Shown piece by piece: positions 38,066-48,562 of a stretch of DNA of 64,000 bases. This DNA is from DALYLB01 sp033763135. Its GTDB lineage: Bacteria; Acidobacteriota; Blastocatellia; RBC074. Below the pieces are notes generated by a model. It saw only the letters and a list, made by a program, of their open reading frames with translations. It was not told the DNA's origin and did no database searches. The stretch covers positions 17,487 through 81,486 of the forward strand of contig JANRKY010000148.1 of assembly GCA_033763135.1 (NCBI GenBank). Direction: 5' to 3'. Position 1 is the first letter of the stretch, and each line of letters starts with the position of its first letter. The translations under genes and the position numbers were made by a program.

Positions 38066-40993
38066 TTATTTAAACGACACCTTGACGCCGGCCTTGCTGT
38101 CGCGGGCGACAGTCTTGCTGACGGTCTTGACGATGATGTCGAGATCGGCCTTGCCGGCGAGATCGGTCGTCACCTTGACGTCGACCACGTCGAGACCGAC
38201 GCTGCCGGGATCGCGAAGCGCGAAGAAGGCGGAGTCAGATTCGAAATCGCCGACCTTGACCCGGATCGTGTCGGAGTTGCGCCATCCCGTTCCGATCACG
38301 CGCAGAAAGACGGGCACCTCGTCCGTCCCAACGCCGCAGGGCATCTCGCTGAACGTCACCACGCCGGTCGTCAGATTTCTGGCGTAGCATTGTCCGATGG
38401 CGCGCCCCTCGCCGTTGCCGGTCGTCGTCAGGATGCCCGGCGACGTGTCGAGCACGCGGACGCGGCCGCGGGAGATCTTGCCGTTGTTGTTCACGACGAC
38501 TTCGACCAGTTCCGCCGGCGTCAACGTGTTGGGCAGAACGAAATTGACCTGCGTCGGAGAGACATAGCTGATCCCGACGGGCACCCCAGCGGCCGTCACC
38601 CTGACGCCGGCCAGTTCCAGCGGATAGTCGAGCGAGGGCGCGGACGCCGTCCCGTTCGAAAGTTCCGTGCCCTGCGCAAAGGCGGCCGAACCGCGCGCGA
38701 CAAATCCGGTCTCGAAGCTGGCCGCATTGAGCACCGACAGCGCCGGCTCGATCGCCAGGAACGAGGTCGTCGTCTTGTTGCTGTCGATCGGCGTCGTCCC
38801 CGGAACGGTGACGGTGATCTCCAGGTCCTTCTTCTCGGCCAGTTCCTTGGTCAGCGCCACGTTGATCTGATCAAGCCCCTGGAAATCGGGCTGCGCGCCG
38901 ACAAAACTCGGCGTCAACGTCTGATCGCCGATCTTGACCTGGATGCCCGCGCCATTCCGCCAGCCCGTGCCGTAAATGACCAGCAGGTCGGCCTGCGAAT
39001 CATTGCCCACCGAACAGGGGGGCGATGTGATGTTGAATCCCAGCCCATCCGCCGAGACCCGGCCGCACTGGGCCGTGGAGACGCCCTTCCCGGAACCGTC
39101 GACCGAGAAGACGCCCGGCGCGGCGTCGACCACCTTGGCTTTTCCGGAGGAAAGGATGCCGTTGTTGTTGATCGTAAAGGCCACCGTATCGCCGTTCGCG
39201 ATCCCCGGCGGCACGACGAAATTGATCTGTCCGGACGAGACGAAGATCAGGCCGGCCGCAATGCCGTCGACGGTGACCGAAACGCCGCTGAGCAGATACG
39301 GCAGGCTGGCCGTCGTGGCCGAGGCTGTCCCGTTCGCGAGCTGCGTCCCGAAGGCCGCGACGATCGATCCGCGCGCAACCTGCGTCCCATCGAAACTGGC
39401 CGCGTTCGCCAGTTTGGCCTCCGTCGCGTTGGTCGTCGTCACGGAACGAACCAGCGCCTGAAACGGCTCCGCGATCGCCGTCGACAGCGGCGCCAGCTGG
39501 CTCGCGTCGAAACTGAAGGTCGTCAGCCCCCCCGAGTCGTCCACATAGGGCGACACCCCGGCATCCCGCTGATCGAGCACAAATCCCGAAAGGGTCGAAA
39601 AGGAGAGCTGCCGGAACTTGGCGGCGGCGATGTCGAACCGGAACACCTCGCGGCTCCCGTCCGCATTGTCGGTCTTCGTGCTGCTCGTCGTCGCCGGCGT
39701 CAGATTGAGCACCGACGCGAAGACCACGTGCGTCCCCGTCGCATTGATGCTCGGGCGCATGTTGTAGTCGATCCTGGCCAGCTCGTCCTGCGTCGGCGTC
39801 GCCGAGACCGTCTGATTCGTGATCCGGGTATAGGCCTTCGTCGCGACATTGTAGAGCCAGAGCTCGCGCGTCTTGTCGGCGTTGTTCCCACCGTAATTCC
39901 CGGCCGACTCAAAGACCATCAGGCTGCCGTCCCGACTGAGCGGCTGCGTCCCATAGGGCAGCAGATTCATCGGCGCCGACGGATCGATGCCGTAAAATCC
40001 GCTCACCGTCAGCTGCGGCACAATCGCCGTCCCGGTCGTGTCCGTCACCTGCGTCAGGGTGTTGGCCGTGTCCCCGATCTTGTACAGATGGATCTCGCCG
40101 TTGAAATCGGTGTTCTTGTTGGCGTTGGCTCCCGGGAAATTGAACCCGGAGACAAACGCCAGCGTCCGCCCGTCCCCGCTCAGCTTCGGCGCCGAATTGA
40201 ACCCCCGGACCGTGAAATTCACGATCGCGTCCGCGTCCCGCGTCGCCGTCACCTGCGAATACCGCCGCCCTGCGACATCGTACAAAAAGATCTCCGCATT
40301 CCCGTCCGGATCGAGGTTGGTCGCCCCTTCCTTGAGCGCCGTGAACGCCGACCCGCCTCCCGCCACCGAATTGAAGGCCTTCCGGGTCGAAACGAACGAG
40401 ATCACCCCGCCGTTGTCGCTGATCGAGGGCGTATAGTTGGTGTAGATCTCGTTGACCACCTCGGTGTCGGAGTTCTTCCCCGTATCCGTGATGCGCGTGA
40501 CCGTCGCCGTCGTCGCGCCGCGCGGCAGATCGGCCAGATAGATCTCGGTGTTCCCGTCGTCGTTCGTCGTCCCGCCGAGCGCGGCGTTCGACACGAACGC
40601 TATCTTGGTCCCGTCTCCGCTGATCACCGGCGTGACGTTGTTGATCCGCCGCGTCACCTTCCCGTCGGCATCCGTCAGATCCTTGGTGTCCGTGATCATG
40701 ATGATGGCGCGGGTCTCCACGTCGTAGACATAGATCTCGGTGTTGCTGTCCACGTTGCGGCCGTTGTAGTCGTTGATCGAATCAAAGACCAGTCGCTTGC
40801 CGTCGTTGCTCGCGCCCGAGACATACGTTCCAATCACGTTGGTCGGGACGGGCAACTGCTGCAGGGACACATCATCCGTCGTGGCCTGTTGCGCGTGGGA
40901 GATCGGCCAGGCCGGATACACGGCGACCAGGCCGCAAAGGACAGCGAATCCTGATAAATAAAGAAGAGTTCGTTTCACGCGGTCTAAACTCAT
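38066..40993 (-). CDS. Secreted TolB/WD40-like protein with two acidobacterial TIGR03437 modules
   Basis: 975 residues from the ATG at 40993 (SD AAGGAA). After a signal peptide (hydrophobic 8-30, 'ISHAQQ' near 35) come propeller repeats with TolB-like 'SGDGTKIAFVSNAALGG', 'SGDGRTLAFVSGFNFPG', 'SRDGSLMVFESAGNYGG', each ending in 'NTEIYVYD' or 'NAEIFLYD'. From about residue 530 two tandem modules of roughly 220 residues follow, each opening 'NAASF' and 'VARGS' and containing 'ISYVSPTQVNFVLP' or 'IFVSSGQINFVVPP', the TIGR03437 pattern. Probably a cell-surface or exported protein; ligand unknown. Confidence 0.88.
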   Translation of the reverse strand: MSLDRVKRTLLYLSGFAVLCGLVAVYPAWPISHAQQATTDDVSLQQLPVPTNVIGTYVSGASNDGKRLVFDSINDYNGRNVDSNTEIYVYDVETRAIIMITDTKDLTDADGKVTRRINNVTPVISGDGTKIAFVSNAALGGTTNDDGNTEIYLADLPRGATTATVTRITDTGKNSDTEVVNEIYTNYTPSISDNGGVISFVSTRKAFNSVAGGGSAFTALKEGATNLDPDGNAEIFLYDVAGRRYSQVTATRDADAIVNFTVRGFNSAPKLSGDGRTLAFVSGFNFPGANANKNTDFNGEIHLYKIGDTANTLTQVTDTTGTAIVPQLTVSGFYGIDPSAPMNLLPYGTQPLSRDGSLMVFESAGNYGGNNADKTRELWLYNVATKAYTRITNQTVSATPTQDELARIDYNMRPSINATGTHVVFASVLNLTPATTSSTKTDNADGSREVFRFDIAAAKFRQLSFSTLSGFVLDQRDAGVSPYVDDSGGLTTFSFDASQLAPLSTAIAEPFQALVRSVTTTNATEAKLANAASFDGTQVARGSIVAAFGTQLANGTASATTASLPYLLSGVSVTVDGIAAGLIFVSSGQINFVVPPGIANGDTVAFTINNNGILSSGKAKVVDAAPGVFSVDGSGKGVSTAQCGRVSADGLGFNITSPPCSVGNDSQADLLVIYGTGWRNGAGIQVKIGDQTLTPSFVGAQPDFQGLDQINVALTKELAEKKDLEITVTVPGTTPIDSNKTTTSFLAIEPALSVLNAASFETGFVARGSAAFAQGTELSNGTASAPSLDYPLELAGVRVTAAGVPVGISYVSPTQVNFVLPNTLTPAELVEVVVNNNGKISRGRVRVLDTSPGILTTTGNGEGRAIGQCYARNLTTGVVTFSEMPCGVGTDEVPVFLRVIGTGWRNSDTIRVKVGDFESDSAFFALRDPGSVGLDVVDVKVTTDLAGKADLDIIVKTVSKTVARDSKAGVKVSFK

Positions 40994-41187
40994 TGGTTCC
41001 TTGGGCTCCTCGAATCGAAACGCACGCCCCACCAGCCACGCTCCATCCGGCGGCGATCACGACGCGCGTCTCAACAGACAATGGGATTTTGCTATGAAAT
41101 CAAGACGGCGGATTATACCGGGCCGCCTCTTGCTTGTCGAATGTGTCCCGAACCCAAGAACGCCTCACCCCGAATCTCCTTGCGGAA

Positions 41188-41235
41188 AAAACAGATCGGG
41201 GGCGCACAGGACCCCCTGCACACCCCCGATCTCGC
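41188..41235 (-). terminator. Intrinsic terminator after the 88-residue gene
   Basis: GATCGGGGG (41194-41202) pairs with CCCCCGATC (41223-41231). On the minus strand the stem is followed by TGTTTTTTCC. It ends the transcript of the small gene at 41263-41529. Confidence 0.85.
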
Positions 41236-41262
41236 TCGTTTCCGCCCCTCCCGAACGCCGCC

Positions 41263-41529
41263 TCAGGCCGCTTTCGGACTGACGTACTGCTCATAATGCC
41301 GCGCCGGCTGCCAGTCCCGCACCTCTTCCGAGATCGGCTCCGGAAACCGCTTCTCCAAATCCACCATCTCCACCGCCTCGATCAACACCCGCTCGATGTT
41401 CTCCGGCTGAAACCCATTCCGATGGCAGGCCGCAACGTGACGACGCACAATCGCATCCACCTTCTCCCGCTTCGGCTTCGGTAAATTGTTGATCAGCTTC
41501 ATCGTATCGGTCGAAATCTTCATCATCAT
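41263..41529 (-). CDS. Small hypothetical protein
   Basis: 88 residues; the three consecutive ATG codons at the start follow a GGGGG-rich Shine-Dalgarno. Mostly helical and charged: 'MKLINNLPKPKREKVDAIVR', 'FQPENIERVLIEAVEMVDL', 'FPEPISEEVRDWQPARHYEQ'. No membrane segment or zinc motif. A dedicated terminator and start signals support that it is expressed. Function unknown. A 9-bp tandem repeat lies 52 bases upstream of its start. Confidence 0.65.
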   Translation of the reverse strand: MMMKISTDTMKLINNLPKPKREKVDAIVRRHVAACHRNGFQPENIERVLIEAVEMVDLEKRFPEPISEEVRDWQPARHYEQYVSPKAA

Positions 41530-41998
41530 CCCGTCTGTCCCCCTTTCAATCTATTGCCTTTTCATCCCAGTCATCTTTCATCTCTTGCATCTCTTGCATC
41601 TCTTGCATCTCTTGCTCTTCTTCTTCATTCTTCTCAACGGAATTTGAGGATTCTGCGACCCGCCAAATCCCTCCCTGCTACTTGCACCGATAGGAACGGA
41701 AATATACAACTGGAATGCATTTTCCCAAGCGAAATATTTCCTTCAATCCATTATTTTTCGTTTATCTTGGCCCCTTGGCACACTTTGGCACGTAACTGGC
41801 TGACCAATCAGGAAGAATCGAGAAGCTGGGAGGCATGTGAGGGAACGCCGAGCGGGGGGGTGGGGTTCCCAAAAGAAGTTTCTTGACCGGCCTGAAGGAG
41901 TGAGGCAGACTTGCCGGGTTTGGAGCGACCGCCTGGGTCAAGTGCGTCTCCTCATAGCGGCAGGCGGATGATCTTGAAAAAGGGTGCGATTTCGAGTT
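41530..41998. other. 469-base gap with a 9-bp tandem repeat
   Basis: Between 41581 and 41615 the unit TCTCTTGCA is repeated nearly four times, flanked by further TCTT-rich sequence. The rest (41640-41998) is lower in GC than its surroundings and shows no convincing gene. It separates the divergent small gene at 41263-41529 from the ferredoxin at 41999, so promoters for both must be here. Confidence 0.6.
41581..41615. repeat. 9-bp tandem repeat TCTCTTGCA, nearly four copies
   Basis: Direct head-to-tail copies of TCTCTTGCA, upstream of the small gene at 41263-41529 (on its minus strand reading TGCAAGAGA). Such arrays can change length by slippage and alter promoter spacing. Confidence 0.85.
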
Positions 41999-42364
41999 AT
42001 GGCGACGTTTGAGCGGCACATATTCATCTGCACGAACCAGCGACCGGCGGAGAATCCGCGGGGGAGTTGCGATCCGGAGGGGTTGGGAAGCCTGCAATTG
42101 GAGTTCAAGAGGGAGTTGGCGGCGCGCGGGATGAAGACGTCGGTGCGGGCCAACCGGGCGGGCTGTCTCGATCAATGCGAGCATGGGCCGACGGTGGTGG
42201 TCTATCCGGAGGGCGTCTGGTACGGTGGCGTCGGTCCGGGAGATGTAATTGAAATCGTCGAAACCCACCTGATTCTTGGGACCCCTGTTGAGCGTCTGCG
42301 GCTTGCCGATTCATGCATCAACACCGCCAGTTGCGAACACCGCGCCCCGCGATCCTCGGAATAG
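41999..42364 (+). CDS. Thioredoxin-like [2Fe-2S] ferredoxin
   Basis: 121 residues. Starts 'ATFERHIFICTNQRP' and 'NPRGSCDPEGLGSLQLEFKR', then 'TSVRANRAGCLDQCEHGPTV' and 'VVYPEGVWYGGVGPGDVIEI'. Four cysteines (two near residues 11 and 24, two in CLDQC) are placed as in the Aquifex-type 2Fe-2S ferredoxins with a thioredoxin fold, and 'VYPEGVWYGGV' is a family hallmark. Electron partner unknown. It is the first gene on the plus strand before the yvcK-glmU-glmS run, with 36 bases to yvcK. Confidence 0.92.
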   Translation: MATFERHIFICTNQRPAENPRGSCDPEGLGSLQLEFKRELAARGMKTSVRANRAGCLDQCEHGPTVVVYPEGVWYGGVGPGDVIEIVETHLILGTPVERLRLADSCINTASCEHRAPRSSE

Positions 42365-42400
42365 GGATCATTCCGACGCAGAAAACGAATAGTAGTAGTT

Positions 42401-43411
42401 ATGCCCACACACACCGCGATGAAGTTGGTCGCCATCGGCGGCGGCACCGGTCTTTCGACCCTGCTCGCCGGATTGAAGCCCTATCTGCAGGAAGCGATTC
42501 CCGGGACGGAATATACGTCGATCTCGCTGACGGCGATCGTGACGGTCTCGGATGACGGGAAGAGTTCGGGGCGGTTGCGCGGGGAGTTCGCGGTGCTGCC
42601 GCCGGGAGACATTCGCAACTGTCTGGTCGCGTTGGCGGACGACGATCAGCTGATGACGCAGTTGTTCCGCCACCGGTTTCCGCCGGGCAACGGGCAGGTG
42701 GGCGGACATTCACTGGGAAATCTGATCATTCTGGCATTGAATCAGATGGGCGGAGATTTCGTTGCGGCGGTGGAGCGGGCGCGGGAGATGCTGGGGATCG
42801 AGGCGCGGGTGCTGCCGTCGACGCCGGAGAGCGTCAATCTGGTGGCGCGGATCGGCGGGCGGGAGGTGCGCGGGCAGGTCGAGATCAAGCGGCTGAATGC
42901 CGAATCGCCCAATGCGCCGATTCAGGAGCTGGCGATCGATCCGCCGGATGCGCGCGGCCTGCCCGATGCCGTGCAGGCGATTCTCGATGCCGACGTGATC
43001 ACGATCGGGCCGGGCTCGCTCTTTACGAGCGTCATCGCCAATCTGCTGGTCAAGGATATCTATCGCGCACTCGCCCGGTCGCGGGCGAAAAAGATCTACA
43101 TCTGCAACGTCATGACCGAGTTCTACGAGACGGACGGGTACAGCGCGCTGGATCACGTCCGCGAAATCCTGGCCTATGCGCCGGAGCTGGCGTTCGATTA
43201 CGCGATCTTCAACTCGACGCCGATCTCGCCCTCGATGAGGGATAAATACGCCGCCGAAAGAGCGGTTCCCCTGATCCCTCCCGCCGTCGTCCCGCCCGAG
43301 TTCGGCGGGCGGCTGCGGTTTGCCGCCCTTCCCCTGGCATCGGAGTCCCGCGCCGTTCGACACGATCCGGCGCAGTTGGTGGCCGCGATCTTCGACGTTT
43401 GCTCGCGCTGA
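42401..43411 (+). CDS. yvcK: YvcK/GlmR family protein (CofD-like)
   Basis: 336 residues. Signatures: 'LVAIGGGTGLSTLLAGLKPY', 'TAIVTVSDDGKSSGRLRGEF', 'LPPGDIRNCLVAL', 'GGHSLGNLIILALNQMGGDF' and 'ADVITIGPGSLFTSVIANLL'. In Bacillus and Listeria this family (GlmR) binds UDP-GlcNAc and promotes carbon flow into cell-wall precursors through GlmS. Here it sits just upstream of glmU and glmS, which fits that role. The start may be the ATG at 42419 instead. Confidence 0.93.
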   Translation: MPTHTAMKLVAIGGGTGLSTLLAGLKPYLQEAIPGTEYTSISLTAIVTVSDDGKSSGRLRGEFAVLPPGDIRNCLVALADDDQLMTQLFRHRFPPGNGQVGGHSLGNLIILALNQMGGDFVAAVERAREMLGIEARVLPSTPESVNLVARIGGREVRGQVEIKRLNAESPNAPIQELAIDPPDARGLPDAVQAILDADVITIGPGSLFTSVIANLLVKDIYRALARSRAKKIYICNVMTEFYETDGYSALDHVREILAYAPELAFDYAIFNSTPISPSMRDKYAAERAVPLIPPAVVPPEFGGRLRFAALPLASESRAVRHDPAQLVAAIFDVCSR

Positions 43412-43488
43412 AGATCGCGTATTAGAATGCATCGTCATTGCTCTGCCGCCTGACTGATCAATTCAAAAACACATCAAAGGAAGTCGTT

Positions 43489-44868
43489 GTGAATACACCC
43501 GTAAACGTACTGATCCTCGCGGCCGGTCTGGGCACGCGAATGAAGAGCGAGCAGGCCAAGGTCCTGCACAACCTCGGAAGTCGATCGCTCATCGCCCACG
43601 CGCTGCACACCGCCGAACAACTCGATCCCGAAAGGATCTTCGTCGTGGTCGGCCACCAGGCGGAGAAGGTCGAAGAGACGGCCCGGGCCTCGGTCGAGGC
43701 CGCGACCGCCGACAAACTCGGCTTTGTTCTGCAGGCGGAGCAGCACGGCACGGGCCACGCGGTCCTCTGCGCGGCCGACGCCCTGAAGGAGGCCCGGGGC
43801 CTGCTGGTCGTCTGTTATGGAGACACGCCGCTCATCAAGGCGGAGACGCTCCGCAAGCTGATCGCCGCGCACGAAGCGGGCCGCAACGCGGCCACGCTGC
43901 TGACGATCCGCATCGAGAACCCGCCCGCCTATGGGCGCATCATCCGCGACGCCGCGGGCCGGTTTCTGAAGATCGTCGAGCAGAAGGACTGCACGCCGGA
44001 ACAGCGCGCGATCACGGAACTCAATCCCGGCATCTACTGCTTCGACATCCCGGCGCTGCTCGACGCGCTCGGGAAGCTGACGCCCGCCAACGCGCAGGGC
44101 GAGTACTATCTGACCGACGTGCCGGAGCACATGCTGGCGGCGGGGCTCCCGGTCGACACGGTCTTTCACGAGGACGCCGGCGAACTCGACGGAATCAATT
44201 CGCGCGTCGATCTCGCCGCGATGTGGAAGCGGCTGCGCCGCGAGACGCTCGAGCGCCTCATGCTCTCCGGCGTGACGATCATCGATCCCGATTCGACCTA
44301 TATCGACGAGACGGCCGTCATCGGCCGCGACACGATCATTCATCCGCAGGTGATCATCGAGGGACGAACGCGAATCGGCGATCGCTGCGAGATTCATTCC
44401 TGGTCCCACCTGACCAACGTCGAGATCGGCGACGATTGCCGCGTGCTCAATTCCTGCGTCCTCGTGGACACCCGCCTGACAGGCCGGAACAGCGTCGGCC
44501 CCTTCGCCCACCTGCGAATGCGCGCGGAACTGGCGGAAGAGGCCGTCGTCGGCAATTTCGTCGAGGTCAAGAAGTCCCGGCTCGGCCGCAAGACCAAATC
44601 CATGCACCTGACCTATCTCGGCGACGCGACCCTCGGCGATCGCGTCAACATCGGCGCGGGAACCATCACCTGCAATTACGACGGAAAACAGAAACATCCC
44701 ACCACCATCGAAGACGACGTGAAGATCGGTTCGAGCACCATGCTCGTCGCCCCGGTCACCGTCGGACGCGGCGCCGTCTCAGGCGCCGGTTCCGTCATCA
44801 CCCGGGACGTCCCCGAAGACTCGCTCGTCGCCGGCGTCCCCGCCCAGGTCAAAAAGAAGCTGCGTTGA
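43489..44868 (+). CDS. glmU: Bifunctional GlmU: GlcN-1-P acetyltransferase / UDP-GlcNAc pyrophosphorylase
   Basis: 459 residues from the GTG at 43489 (SD AAAGGAAG). The uridyltransferase half begins 'VLILAAGLGTRMKSEQAKVL' and has 'LQAEQHGTGHAVLCAADALK' and 'VVCYGDTPLIKAETLRKLI'. The left-handed beta-helix half has 'GPFAHLRMRAELAEEAVVGN', 'FVEVKKSRLGRKTKSMHLTY', 'NIGAGTITCNYDGKQKHPT' and ends with 'GSSTMLVAPVTVG'. It makes UDP-GlcNAc from glucosamine-1-phosphate. Its position upstream of glmS forms a pathway cluster. Confidence 0.96.
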   Translation: MNTPVNVLILAAGLGTRMKSEQAKVLHNLGSRSLIAHALHTAEQLDPERIFVVVGHQAEKVEETARASVEAATADKLGFVLQAEQHGTGHAVLCAADALKEARGLLVVCYGDTPLIKAETLRKLIAAHEAGRNAATLLTIRIENPPAYGRIIRDAAGRFLKIVEQKDCTPEQRAITELNPGIYCFDIPALLDALGKLTPANAQGEYYLTDVPEHMLAAGLPVDTVFHEDAGELDGINSRVDLAAMWKRLRRETLERLMLSGVTIIDPDSTYIDETAVIGRDTIIHPQVIIEGRTRIGDRCEIHSWSHLTNVEIGDDCRVLNSCVLVDTRLTGRNSVGPFAHLRMRAELAEEAVVGNFVEVKKSRLGRKTKSMHLTYLGDATLGDRVNIGAGTITCNYDGKQKHPTTIEDDVKIGSSTMLVAPVTVGRGAVSGAGSVITRDVPEDSLVAGVPAQVKKKLR

Positions 44869-44902
44869 CGCGCCCAAACTCCATACAAGAAAGGAAGCGC
44901 AT

Positions 44903-45454
44903 ATGTTCTGCCCCCAATGCGGCGCCCCCGCCGAGGCAGCGACGAAATTCTGCAAATCGTGCGGTCTCAAACTGGCGGAGCACGGACGCCTGCTCGAAGA
45001 ACAGCGCGGCGAGGGACCGGGAAACACGCCGGAATGGCTCCGCGAGAAGCGCGTGTCGACCGGGGTGGTCGTCCTGCTCGTCAGCGTCTTCAATCTCGTG
45101 CTCTTCTTCCTGATCTTCGGCGTGACCGCCCTGGCGAACCTGGGAAATCCCGAATTTCGGGCCGCGGGCACGATGCAGCTCGTCGTCTTCCTGCTCACGT
45201 CGCTGCTCACCGCGGGCATCGGCATCGGCAATCTGATCGCCGGCGGGTTCTTTCGCAACTTCCGCGAGCGCCAGCTCAAGGTCGAACTGGCGCTGCTCGA
45301 ACAGCGGCGCAAGAAACTGGAGAATCAGACTCAAAAACCCCCGGCCGCGCTTCCTTTCCCTAATCACGATGCCGGCATCCCGGACATCACCGAACACACC
45401 ACCCGGGAACTCGCTCCCATCGCGGTCACCAATCGAACCATCTCAGGAGAATAA
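44903..45454 (+). CDS. Zinc-ribbon protein with two membrane segments
   Basis: 183 residues, SD AAAGGAAG. N-terminal zinc ribbon 'MFCPQCGAPAEAATKFCKSC' (two CxxC pairs), then a charged linker and two membrane helices ('VVVLLVSVFNLVLFFLIFGV' near 53-75 and 'LVVFLLTSLLTAGIGIGNLI' near 93-115), and a charged C-terminal helix ('RERQLKVELALLEQRRKKLE'). Such proteins are common and of unknown role. It lies between glmU and glmS with only 5 bases before glmS, so it belongs to the cluster. Confidence 0.85.
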   Translation: MFCPQCGAPAEAATKFCKSCGLKLAEHGRLLEEQRGEGPGNTPEWLREKRVSTGVVVLLVSVFNLVLFFLIFGVTALANLGNPEFRAAGTMQLVVFLLTSLLTAGIGIGNLIAGGFFRNFRERQLKVELALLEQRRKKLENQTQKPPAALPFPNHDAGIPDITEHTTRELAPIAVTNRTISGE

Positions 45455-45459
45455 CCCTC

Positions 45460-48270
<2,811 letters not shown>

Positions 48271-48294
48271 ATCGACCCGCCATCCGACCGATGG

Positions 48295-48376
48295 AAAAGA
48301 GAGCCCCCGCGAGGAGTGAAGAACGCGAGTTCCGTACGCGCTGTTCTTCGCCCCTCGCGGGGGCTCTCTTTTTTTC
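48295..48376 (+). terminator. Strong intrinsic terminator after glmS
   Basis: AAAAGAGAGCCCCCGCGAGG pairs with CCTCGCGGGGGCTCTCTTTT, with a second inner pairing (GAAGAACGCG with CGCTGTTCTTC), followed by a run of T. It marks the end of the yvcK-glmU-zinc ribbon-glmS unit. Confidence 0.92.
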
Positions 48377-48472
48377 CACGACAAAATCGAAAAAAAGCGC
48401 GCGGCTGAGCCTTTTCGCCGGCCGATTCCGCATGGGTTCGGCGAGGCGAAGAAGAAGCGCGTCGGCGATCGA

Positions 48473-48501
48473 TTGAATTCCGTGTTCACTGCGAGTACAA
48501 C
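48473..48501 (+). promoter_or_regulatory. Candidate sigma-70-type promoter for the kinase gene
   Basis: TTGAAT at 48473-48478 and TACAAC at 48496-48501 with a 17-base spacer, just after the glmS terminator and about 60 bases before the chosen kinase start. Confidence 0.5.
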
Positions 48502-48562
48502 ACCTCCGACGCGACAACCGACCATTCCAGCAGAGTTGCAACATATGTCAGAGGTCACGCGC

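Noticed and set aside
41770..41800. Possible sigma-54 promoter (TTGGCACACTTTGGCAC)
   Set aside because: The GG to GC spacing is one base short of the -24/-12 consensus and no sigma-54 activator site is visible.
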